DNA from: Hygrophila difformis
Lineage: Eukaryota; Streptophyta; Magnoliopsida; Lamiales; Acanthaceae
Direction: 5' to 3'
Assembly (NCBI GenBank): GCA_030278955.1
Contig: JAOANR010000003.1
Coordinates: forward strand, 19,367,050 to 19,431,049
DNA length: 64,000 nt
A model generated the notes under the pieces. That model had not been told where the DNA came from and searched no databases. It saw only the letters and a program-made list of their open reading frames with translations. Shown here in pieces: positions 47,170 through 56,652 of this stretch. The first letter of the stretch is position 1; each line of letters opens with the position of its first letter. The translations under genes and the position numbers were made by a program.

Positions 47170-49914
47170 GCATTGCAGGTGAGCCGACTCCTTATCCACC
47201 TCAACCAGGGCAACCTTCACGCCTTGTGCCTCACGCTGGAGTCGGCTAATTTCCGAATTGATGGCAGAGAGGTCGGCCGAATACTTGAGTTTAAGATTGT
47301 CATTGGCCGACAATTTATCCATATATGCCTGATAATCGGAAGCATGTTTATCGAACTCCAGCTTGTGGAGAGTAAGAGAAGCATGTTCATCCTCAAGTCT
47401 TTTACGAGTGGCCAAGATATTGGGGAGCTCTAGGTCCATCTGTAAAAGGTAAGTGAACATTGCCTGATGAGCATCTGACAAGCCAGAAGAAGAAGTTCTT
47501 CAGAGAAGGACTGCTTGATATGGGAGAGAAGTAGAAGGATACGCTTGGTTTGAACTGAAAGCATCGGATTGGCAGGTAATCAGACGTTCCAGCTTGTCCA
47601 GACAAGCCCTGAAAGAATTAGGAAATTCCGACGAATGGAGAGAAAAGGAAGGGGAAAAGAAATCATCCAAGATACTCCTATCTGGAAAAGGAGAAGAAGG
47701 AGTAACATCACCAAGGGTTGTCCCTTCTTGCCGGACACGAGCAAGAGAGGGGTCTGGAAGAGAAACAGTAGAAGAGGAAGGCAGAGTGGCCACCAAAGAA
47801 GTAGTCGGATCAGGGGTGGTTAAATCGATATCACCAACACCAAAAGTATTAGGAATCGAGCTTGGCCCTAGGCCAGCTGATGAAGCAGGAAGCATACCGG
47901 AGACAATGACAGAAGTTTTATCAATAGGATCAAGAGCCGAATGAGAAATGGTGGAACGATGAGGCGTGTCATTCGGCCCAGGCGAATGATCAGGTGATAC
48001 AGAAGGGCTAGATAAACCTGCAGTTGGGTGAGCCTAAAAGGAATGGAAATAAGAATCAGTAAAACAACAGTGAATAATTTAAAGGAACAAAGGAAAGGAA
48101 TCACAGGAAACCTGATCAGTAGATACAGACGATCTAGGGAGAGGCGAATGAGTCGACCGTCTTCGAGCTTTTGAGGCAGGCTCGCCTTTCGACTTTCCCG
48201 AGCTCGGGGCAGTACGCTTTCGCTTCGAAGAAGCAGCAGGAGCGGACGAAGTATGTGAGCGAGGCGGAAGAGACGAGGCGTCGTCAAAGGCTCCTGCGGG
48301 GAAAAAAAATGGAGGAAAAGCTTGAGAAAGACACACGACATATAAAATAAGGAATCGGAAAGACTTACTAAGTAAAGGAAGTAAAGGATCATCCTCTTGA
48401 GAAGAACAGGAGTAATCGGGGACTGATTCAATAACAGAAAACATCATAATACCTGGGAAACCACGAGAAATGAGGAAGGTCTGCAAGTCAATTCCAAAAT
48501 TAGCGTAAGAAAGAACTTTTTCCCACCAGTCGTCGAAACGCTTTGTCGAAAAACCAGGGCGGATGTCAAAAGAGCGGACTTCAAAGTTACAAATTCGGAG
48601 AGCCCATGTTCGGCAAAGATGTCGGCTGTCCTCTGGACCGAATCCTTTAAAGGATTTATTATACCGATTCGTGTCCCCACAAAGAGGAAGGACTATATCC
48701 TGAGCAAAACCGAACTGCCGACTGACCAGATGAGGATTATAGACTTCAGAAAGGATAGAATGATCAGGGAGAATGAACAACGAGCAGTTGAAGATGTGAC
48801 GAGGAATGATACAAGCGTTCCAGATTTAAGCCAACGCCGGCGGGAGAGATGCACCGAAAGGAGGAACACCAATAGCCGAAACCCAACTGTTAGAAGCACC
48901 AGAGTAGAGACAGCAAGAGGAAGAGTCAAGAGGGGCTTTGTTCATAAAGTAATAGATCCATTGTTCAATATGCATGTCGGGAAAATGGATCCCAAGAAGA
49001 TCATTGCCCGAAGGAGAAGTGGTATCAAAAGACTGGGGCTCAAAACCAGAAATATCTCTAAAGTGCCAAGCAAGCCAAAGATGAAGAAACCAAAGGGGGC
49101 CGTGAGACCTATTGAGATGACCATCAGCCCATCCATGTACCTGGGACGAAATGCTAGAGTATAAATGGACTAAAAAGTAGTCGGCAAGAGGCAAATGAGT
49201 ATTATCCATAAGCGACTTAGACAAAGGATAAGTCTAAAGTATAACATTCTTGGTGGGCGCACACCAGAAAAATCGGCTAAGAAAATGCATCATGAAAGCT
49301 ACGGGTTCCGGCTTGAGAAGTCCAGGCTTGGTACCACAATATCGAGTAATCCATAGGGCGAAAGTAAGCCCCGAAGAGTAGCCGGTGGATTTCATTGAAG
49401 GTTTTTCGGAACCAGTAACACCCAAGAAGTGTTTTCCAAGAGATGGTAAATCCAAGAGAAGCTTAACATCTTCAATAGTCGGAGTCATCTTACCCCAGGA
49501 AAAGCAAAAACAGTTGATAGAAGAATTCCAGAAACAGAGAAGGGCTTGAATGTGCCGATATTCAGAAGGAAAGGGTTGAACACTCAACTTAATCAAATGA
49601 TTGATACCAGTGGACAACCAAATCGGTTCACATTGAGGACGTACCCGTTCATACCAAGCAACATGTTCAAGAGTCACGATGGGCCAAGTACTGAGGGGAC
49701 TGAAAAGTTTAGCGGAAAAGTGATCCGAAAACAAAGGGATTGTCTTCAAATCACCGAAAAAAGTAGAAACAGAGGCGACGGCCTCGACGGAAGTTGCAAG
49801 AGGCCCGAGAGTAGTAAAGCCTTCATCAGTGAGACGAAGGGAAGAGGTATCGGCGAAAGAATCTTCGATATTCTTGATTTTTAGGGAAGAAGGCGAGAGA
49901 GTTGGTTGCGCCAT
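47170..49914 (-). pseudogene. Antisense plant-mobile-domain (aminotransferase-like) gene of the Tat element, 5' part
   Basis: Starts MAQPTLSPSSLKIKNIEDSF at 49914 on the minus strand. Exon 1 runs to 48369, exon 2 is 48293-48112, and exon 3 starts at 48033; introns are GT-AG and phases join. The first ~450 residues fit the plant mobile domain (PMD, aminotransferase-like): WGKMTPTIEDVKLLLDLP, LTFALWITRYCGTKPGL, PLADYFLVHLYSSI, LWFLHLWLAWHF and FAQDIVLPLCG. A basic Ser/Lys/Arg linker (SSKRKRTAPSSGKSKGEP) could be a nuclear-localisation signal. A coiled-coil tail follows (LEDEHASLTLHKLEFDKHAS). Together with 38007-38493 the gene would have about 990 codons. Three in-frame stops (49234, 48826, 47500) break it. 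PMD occurs in plant MAIN/MAIL proteins and in many transposons. Confidence 0.82.
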
Positions 49915-50117
49915 TGAAAAGGGAGGAAAAAGTTACGAAAAAAGCAGAATGAGGAGAAGAAAAGGGCAATAATTAAAAGATAATAGAATATAAAGAATAT
50001 GAAGAGGTGTGGCCGGATTCCAAGGAGGAGTGGGCGCACGAATAGGAGAAGTTGAGAGGATTGAGTTTACTTGGGCTCTTTCTAGAGACGAAAATTCGCC
50101 CAAGTAAGGAGGGCATC
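49915..50117. other. Leader of the antisense gene and polypurine region of the Tat element
   Basis: Lies between the antisense ATG and the 3' LTR. On the plus strand GTAAGGAGGGCATC (50104-50117) abuts the LTR and is the likely polypurine tract. On the minus strand this is the 5' UTR/promoter side of the antisense gene. Confidence 0.5.
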
Positions 50118-50787
50118 TGTTGGGGCCATGGGCCACAATAAGGGAGTTGGGCCATACAACATAGGCCAAAGAAGAATTTTTAAAGAATGCGGGCTTAAAA
50201 GTGGTTGGGCCGAGAAACTAAAGGAGGACGATCCATAACAGACGAAAAGTCCGAACAGAGAAAGATCTCAAAGACAAGAGATTTCGGCCGAAATAAAGCC
50301 AAGTCAGCCGATTATGGGGAGGCGAAAATCGGCTCAAAGAAATAGGCCGGAGAAGCGGTTACCAAGCTCCGGCTACAAATAGGGGATGCCATGCACAGAA
50401 TCCGAGAGATCAATCCAACCCCCAAATTCCTTTATCAAATTTAAATCTTTGTATCTTTTACTACTTTCTTTACAGCTTTCCTTTACAGTTTTTCCTAGAC
50501 TCTAGCTTAGCTTGTGGCGGTTACTTTCCAAATCCGCCGTTGTTCCTTAGCAACCGGTAGTTTGGTTCCAGTTTTTCCGGTGAATTCGCCGTTGTTCCTT
50601 AACAACTGGTAGATTCCCCATTGTATCTAGTTTGCCATTATAATTTCAGAGAATATTCAGTCAAGTTTGGGCGTAATTAGTCAAGTTTGGGCGCATTATC
50701 ATTAATCCGGACCCGTAATCGGTTTGATCCTTTTCCGATAGCCTCCCTTGAGGAGAAAAAGGTCCTTGGCTCACCACCAGCCAAACA
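50118..50787 (+). mobile_element. 3' LTR of the Tat element (670 bp)
   Basis: Same termini as the 5' LTR and followed by the ATTCC duplication. The TATA box of the 5' copy (TATAAATA) reads TACAAATA here. Confidence 0.93.
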
Positions 50788-50792
50788 ATTCC

Positions 50793-51109
50793 TAAACCCA
50801 TTTGGCTCATCGTCGTCTACAGTATCATATGGATGTTCGTTTTTACCATGGCAAAATTGGCTTCCTTTGCTGCCAAAATCACCACCCACATAGTAACAGT
50901 CACTAGCAGCTATGCCTAGTGTTTAGTTATATATATGCACTAAGCTAGCTTGTTCATCAAATACATGTCGGCTTTTATTTAATCTGTTTAATGTTGTTTA
51001 TGATAGTAATACATGATTAGAAAGAAGCTAACAAAAAACCCTTCCCTTCCCCTCGCAAGTTTAATAGCCAAATGTCATAAAAGGTTATTAAGTTATCATT
51101 CCACAAGCC
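50793..51109. other. Flank between Tat element and RPT6-like C-terminal remnant
   Basis: Would have continued the intron of the RPT6-like pseudogene. A short minus-strand frame (GGDFGSKGSQFCHGKNEHPY at about 50820-50890) looks protein-like but I do not recognise it. The exons for the rest of the AAA domain are missing. Confidence 0.4.
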
Positions 51110-51249
51110 GTCTGCTTGCACTGAAGCTCGTATATATGTTTGCCCTGAGAGAAGAGGAGGATGGTTCATGTGACACAGGTGGGCAAGGTCATGAAGAAAG
51201 AAACAGACAAAAATATACAGTATGTCATTGAGGAAGCTTTTGAAGACTT
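51110..51249 (+). pseudogene. RPT6: RPT6-like pseudogene, C-terminal remnant
   Basis: ACTEA, MFALREE, VHVT, VGKVMKKETDKN and finally MSLRKLLK (51221-51244) match the last ~45 residues of RPT6, with two or three frame changes. The AAA-domain exons between LTQ (29522) and CTEA are deleted. A copia LTR begins directly after the last codons, so the stop codon is not certain. Confidence 0.8.
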
Positions 51250-51498
51250 TGAGAGAAACCAACAATTTAGGGAATAACCGTTTCATTGAATGAAGAAGAA
51301 GAATGTTCGATACAGAATACCAGCAAAATATAAATGGGTCAAGAGAAAAATGACTAACTGGGCCTGAGATACAAGGAGGCCCAGTAAACAAATAAAGCCC
51401 GAAACTGAAACTCTGATCCAGCAGTGCTGACTTAGCCAATTCTATCTCTGTTACAAGTTGTTGTTGTCGACTTAATGCCTTTACTGCCTTTACATTCA
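51250..51498 (-). mobile_element. 3' LTR of the copia element (249 bp)
   Basis: Bounded on the minus strand by TGAATGTAAAGG and TTTCTCTCA; preceded by the polypurine tract GCGGGGGGGATAT. The RNase H reading frame runs through the tract and about 65 bases into the LTR before its stop at 51432. Confidence 0.8.
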
Positions 51499-52498
51499 AT
51501 ATCCCCCCCGCAAGCTGAAACATTCCAAAGTTTCAGCTTGGAACAAAATAGATGAAAATGACGAGGAGTTAAACCTTTTGTGAATATGTCTGCAAGTTGC
51601 TGATTTGAAGGCACAAACAATGAATCAATGTGCATCTGCTGGAAATAGTCTCGGACAAAATGACATCCTATATCCAGGTGCTTGGTGCACTCGTGATGAA
51701 TGACATTCTTGACCAACTGAAGTGCAGACATGTTATCACAGTAAAGGGGGTAAGGTGAAGGTAATGGAAGCTGCAATTCTTTGAAAAGAGAGCCAACCCA
51801 CATGAGTTCAGCAGCTGCTGCACCCAAACTCCTATATTCAGCTTCCGTAGTGCTTTTTGAAACCACGTCTTGCTTCTTAGTTTTCCAGGAGATAAGCGAG
51901 TCACCAAGAAAAACACAGAAGCCAGTGAGATACCTCCTTGATGTGGGACAGTTCCCCCAATCCGCATCACAATAAGCTTTCAATTCAAGAGAGAGACCAA
52001 ACGGATAGAATAAGCCGATCTGAGGAGTATTCTTAATATACTGTAGAACATGGAGAACACCATTCCAATGACTCACTGTTGGATCATGCATGTGTTGGCT
52101 CAATTGTTGCATACTGAAACATATGTCTGGTCTGGAAAAACCCAGATAGAGAAGTTTCCCAACAACTCGTCTGTATAACTGAGGCTTATCAAACAATGGG
52201 CCTGAAGTATCAAACTGTTGATGTGGAGGACATGGTACATGCACCTTTGATGTAGAGGGAAGCTCAACTTTAGAGACGAGATCCATGGCATACTTCAATT
52301 GACTGACAGAGTAGCCTGAGGGAGAACGAGAGATTTCAAGACCAAGAAAATAGCTTGCATCACCAAGATTTTTGATAGTGAATTGTCTATGGAGGCTCTT
52401 TTTGATGTCTGAAATCTCTTTGACATCATCTCCTGTGATCAAAATATCATCCACATAGACAACCAATATGATGATCCCAAGATCTTTTAGCCCAATAA
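51250..52498 (-). mobile_element. Ty1/copia element, 3' part (RT-RNase H and 3' LTR), minus strand
   Basis: The minus strand shows VVYVDDILITGDD (RT YVDD box), KNLGDASYFLGLEI, LYRRVVGKLLYLGFSRPDI, then RNase H motifs KAYCDADWGNCPTSRRYLTG, KSTTEAEYRSL, LYCDNMSALQL and HLDIGCHFVRD. All are open from 52466 to the PPT without a stop. A G-run polypurine tract (51499-51512) leads into a 249-bp LTR (51250-51498; TGAATG...CTCTCA on the minus strand). Upstream of about 52498 homology ends abruptly: integrase, gag and the 5' LTR are absent. The clean frame suggests a fairly recent copy. Confidence 0.9.
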
Positions 52499-52974
52499 TT
52501 CAATTTAAACTGACAGATTCATGTATGCTTTGTACTGGGTTTAAATATAAAAATATTAAAAATAAACAAAATAAAAATAAGAAAATAAAATAAAACACAC
52601 ACACATTTTTTTTTTTAGAAATATTTAAGTGAAGAGTCAACATCCTCACATTTTGAGTCTTGCTCGAAATGTGAATAAATCGATTCCTACTTAAACAAAT
52701 TATTGAAATCAAAGAAAAATAGAAGAGCAGGGAGGGAGGGGAAAGGGTATAAATAGGGTTGTGGGACAGGGATCAATTCGGTTAAAAGGAGACCGAATCA
52801 TCAATTTGGTCTAGACCGAATTGATGAATCCCCAATTGTTGTGAGGGATTCGGTCTCTAGGTTAATTCGGTATAGACCGAATTGACTTGGAGACCGAATT
52901 GAGGGAAAGGCACAAACAACTCACAAGCAATTTGGTGTTTAAAATCAATTCGGTATAAACCGAATTGACATAAG
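52499..52974. other. LTR-like debris with palindromic ACCGAATT/AATTCGGT cluster
   Basis: Contains CATCCTCACATTTTGAGTCT (52642), similar to the inner edge of the LARD element, a TATAAATA (52748-52755), and a cluster of palindromes (52801-52824, 52862-52885, 52945-52968) built from AATTCGGT and ACCGAATT around TATA-like centres. No coding signal. It may be the remains of another non-autonomous LTR element. Confidence 0.5.
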
Positions 52975-55578
52975 TTTAATACCCGAGAATTTTCCAACAT
53001 AAAACAAAACAATAATTAAATAAATAAACAATAAATACAATAAATACCATAAATAAATAAATCCAGCAAATAAAGAAAGAAATAAAGATAAGGGAATGAG
53101 AAATGAGATTTTTACTTAAAAAGGAATAAAGGAATTAAAGGAATTTAATTAAATAAAAGGAATTTTTAAGGGTAAATAAATTGTACACCGAAACCCGACA
53201 CCAATGAACTCGAGAATTCGAGTCCAAACATCCAATTAGACCCGAGTAAAAACTTAGAGAGAAAGTAGAAACCCGAAGAGACCCCGAAGATCATAAAACG
53301 GGAGCATAGAGGGATAGAAATCCGAAAGAGAGGAGGAAAAGCACGACGGATCGCACGACCCGCCCGGACCGAAGTCCAGGCGAGCTCGGCGCGGTGGCCG
53401 CGCGGTCGAACAAGGGAGGGCGCGCCACGACCGCGCCACGCGACAGATTCGCCCGTTGCGTGAATCTCTCGCCCGAATGCGGATTTTTCGACTTTCGACT
53501 CAAGACCCTTAGGGTCAGATTTTGGACACCCTAGGTCTTAGCTACCTATAAATAAGCTCCCTTGGAATCCCTGAACACTTTTACAAAACCCTACAACTCC
53601 CTACACATTCGAAACCCTAAATCCGGAGTCGTCGGAGGCACGAAACCAAGGCGAATACTGTTGGACGAAAATTCTAAGATCTCCAGAGTCGTGGTAAGTC
53701 TCGATCCAATCCTTGTTCCATATACGATTCGAAAACGAATCCTAATCTTCTTCTTTTTCTCTTCTACACCTCGAATTGGATCTAGATCGTAGAACCCGAC
53801 GAACGGAAAGGAGAAACGGTGGACTGGAAGCCACGCCTTCGAAATAGACGATCCCGAACGTTCACAACTCTGTAAGTTAACTCTTACATGGTTTTGGGAG
53901 GAATTAAAACGTTCGAAACTAAAAGATTCAACAAGAAATCGTAAATCTGCCAACTTATGTTTTCTACCGACGCAACAGTTTTGACGTATTTTTCCGAACC
54001 TTAAAACGACTTCAAACGGAAAAACTTAAACCATGAAAAACGTTTCTAAGGCTTAGATCTAGTTACTGTAAAATTTTCAGAATTTTTAGAGACGATTTGA
54101 TATGCGAAAACCAACCAAAACCGAACTGCTTGAATCTAGATCTTGAAATCCTTGACAGAACTTAGGTCTGATCTTGATCACGTTTTTGACATAGGTTCCA
54201 GACCGATTTAGATCTTTGGCCGAACATGAAAGTTATAGATAAATGTCGTAAGATGGCCTCTGTAAAATTTCATCAAAGTTGGAATTGATTTGCTATGGTA
54301 GAGTTCATTATCTTTAAACTGTGGCATACGAAATTCGGACAGATTAGTGGTTCTGTGAAAATTGGTATTCTTGACATATTTCGGTATCTCGGATTGAAAA
54401 AGTTAAAACACGAAAGTTGTAGATCTCGACGTTTCTGAGTCATTCGTGAAATTTCAGAATTTTTGGAATTAAATCTGATTTTAGATGAATTTTAGAGTAA
54501 ACTGTGGTCAAATCTTGAAATCTTGTTGAAACATGGAATTAACATTTAGGGTTGAAACAAATTGAAATATTATTTTTAAATAAACAAGATTGAAATCAGA
54601 TTTTTGAAATTAAATCCCCTTACAATCTTGATAAATTAAAATTAGGGGTGAGTGCTCTGCAGGGTGCCCCCTAACTGCTTCACTTCGTGCCTTTATGGAC
54701 GATGGTGACCCCGCGCGCTAAATTTGAGATATGATATTGCCAAAACGGCATGAGATATAGAGCCTACACTCTCGAGAATATCTACATGGGTTTCCCGAGG
54801 CTCCGGAGTGGTACTGGGTATGGCTGATACGGTTGCAGCCGCCGGGCTACCGACTAAACTTGTTGAGATTGCGATGCAATCGTGAAATACTTGAAATACT
54901 GAATCTGGGATGTAATGGGGATATTAAATTAAATTAAGTTAGATTAAATTATGTTTGTTGTCCAATTAAATTATTTAAATGCTTTATTTAAATTATGGCT
55001 ATTATTTTAAATCATGCGAAATGTGTTGTTAAATAAAGCCCTGAAATAAATTATGCAATTGGATAGTTGATTAGATTAAATTGAATATTATGTTATTATC
55101 ATGCTTTTATTTGATTATTAAATTAATGGCTTTTAAACCCTATGATCATGCATGTGTTAACTTACTCAGCAAGTTGTGCTGACCAAACCATTTCTTTTTA
55201 TTTTCTTTTCTTACAGAGTATGTAGAGTGAACATGAGCACTTCATGCATGGGAACTTTATCTTTTGGGAAAACATTATTTTGTTTTTAAATTCGTACATT
55301 ATACTACATTATGAACGGGTCTGTTTAACCCGTGTTTTGGCCATGTCGGCCCTATTTACATTTTCCGCTGCAATACTATACTTAAATATTATTTCCGCTG
55401 CGCTATGATATTATTTTTTTCGAACTATATTGTATGGGCTGTTTTGAATGCTTTAAATGTTTTAAATACTGCAATACCTAGCCTTGCATCTCTTTAGTAA
55501 GCCGGAGAAACCGTGTCTTACTAGGGAGGTGTGGCGGTGACACCCCGACCTTGGGTTATCAAATACCAGGGTGTTACA
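52975..55578 (+). mobile_element. 5' LTR of the chromovirus (2604 bp)
   Basis: Starts TTTAATACCCGAGAATTTTC (the 3' copy starts TGTAATACCC, so the second base is mutated) and ends CCAGGGTGTTACA. It contains a GC-rich block (53340-53450) and the LTR promoter TATA box TATAAATA (53547-53554), degenerate modules with GAAAGTT...AAATTTCA (54030-54490), and the segment homologous to the expanded arrays of the other LTR families (54640-54850). Confidence 0.93.
53547..53554 (+). promoter_or_regulatory. LTR TATA box
   Basis: TATAAATA within CTACCTATAAATAAGCTCCC. The same box is at 62188-62195 in the 3' LTR, where it could drive transcription out of the element to the right. Confidence 0.7.
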
Positions 55579-55581
55579 AGT

Positions 55582-55594
55582 TGGTATCAGAACC
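55582..55594 (+). promoter_or_regulatory. Primer binding site, tRNA-iMet type
   Basis: TGGTATCAGAACC lies three bases after the LTR. It matches the complement of the initiator Met-tRNA 3' end except for one base (family form TGGTATCAGAGCC). Confidence 0.9.
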
Positions 55595-55750
55595 CGGCTA
55601 TTTTTAAAGTATTATTTTAAATCATTATTATTTTTAAACTGTTATTTTTAAACCCTTATTATTTTTAAAGTACTATTAATATTTTGACTATTGTTTTAAA
55701 TTTTAAAGTATTATTTTCATGGAGAAATTTTTATTTTAAAACCCATGGGG

Positions 55751-55787
<37 letters not shown>

Positions 55788-55851
55788 TGCATTAAATTAT
55801 TTTTGGGGGGGAATCATCATTTGCATTTGCATATTGCACCTCTTCTATGAA

Positions 55852-55968
55852 CTTAGGATCTTGGCGAATTTGAACCTAGAATCTTGGCGAATTTGAACCT
55901 AGAATCTTGGCGAATTTGAACTTAGAATCTTGGCGAAATTGAACTTAGAATCTTGGCGAATATTAACT
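55852..55968 (+). repeat. Five copies of a 23-bp tandem repeat in the leader
   Basis: Unit TAGAATCTTGGCGAATTTGA plus three bases, repeated at exactly 23-bp spacing (ATCTTGGCG at 55858, 55881, 55904, 55927, 55950). Ends 22 bp before an ATG at 55990. Confidence 0.9.
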
Positions 55969-55989
55969 TAGATCTCTTGCTTGCGCTAG

Positions 55990-56325
55990 ATGGCTAGTCA
56001 AGACATGATGCAGTTGATGGTCAGGATGATGAGCGTTCATCTTGATTCCCACCAAACCCTAGAGCAAATGAAGTACCGTATGACTCAATTGGGGGCCAAT
56101 TTGCACCACGTGGGCAACTTGAGAGAGGCGGATCACCACCGCATAAACCAACTCGAACGCCAAGTCCAAACCCTCACTACACAAAACCTAATACTAAAGG
56201 AGCACATCGATGCCCATGGGCAAGACTTGAACACTATCTTTGACGATCTACTGCCACCAAGTTCGGAGGAGGAAGACCCGGAGGAGGATCCTGCTACCCC
56301 ACCGGAGGACGTCTTGAGACGCTAG
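55990..56325 (+). CDS. Small extra ORF upstream of gag, coiled-coil protein
   Basis: 111 residues starting MASQDMMQLMVRMMS and ending acidic and Pro-rich (PPSSEEEDPEEDPATPPEDV). The middle, RINQLERQVQTLTTQNLILK, has heptad spacing typical of a coiled coil. It is intact while gag-pol behind it is broken. It lies between the leader repeats and an A-rich stretch. I do not recognise a named family; it may be an accessory ORF of this element lineage or a former gag N-terminus. Confidence 0.6.
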   Translation: MASQDMMQLMVRMMSVHLDSHQTLEQMKYRMTQLGANLHHVGNLREADHHRINQLERQVQTLTTQNLILKEHIDAHGQDLNTIFDDLLPPSSEEEDPEEDPATPPEDVLRR

Positions 56326-56652
56326 AGATTCTATTTTTAGTAGATACTATTTTGCTAGGAAAATATTCCTACCTTTGTACTAAAATTTCTTTTGAGGAAA
56401 TAAAATGCCCGATTTATTTATAATAAATCGACAAAAAAAAAACCGGACAGACCTGTCCGAACAAAAAAAAAAGAAAAAAAAAGAAAAAAAATTTCGAAAT
56501 AAAACAAATTAAAATAAAACCCGGAAGCGTACGGCGCTTCTTAGTTCGATCGAGCACCACGTGCTAAATTACAAAAACACATATATATTTATAGAAATTG
56601 CTTAGACTATATGTTAAATTCACAAGTCCTAATCCACCCTATTTGTACCAGA
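56326..56652 (+). other. A-rich leader segment before gag
   Basis: A-rich runs (56432-56500) and no open frame. Internal untranslated region of the element. Confidence 0.5.

Larger units (their letters stand above)
29570..50787 (+). mobile_element. Tat-lineage Ty3/gypsy retrotransposon (21.2 kb including a nested element)
   Basis: LTRs at 29570-30207 and 50118-50787 share termini TGTTGGGGCC and CCAGCCAAACA. A 5-bp duplication ATTCC (29565-29569, 50788-50792) proves a single insertion. The order is LTR, primer site, gag, protease, RT, RNase H, a second archaeal-type RNase H, integrase, a long spacer with an antisense gene, then LTR. The archaeal-type RNase H between RH and IN and an extra antisense gene before the 3' LTR are known traits of the Tat/Ogre lineage. 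All coding regions carry stops or shifts. Without the nested 8.7-kb element it would be about 12.5 kb. Confidence 0.92.

Noticed and set aside
48619..49164. Plus-strand 181-codon frame rich in Arg and Lys
   Set aside because: It is the complement of the antisense plant-mobile-domain gene and has no domain of its own.
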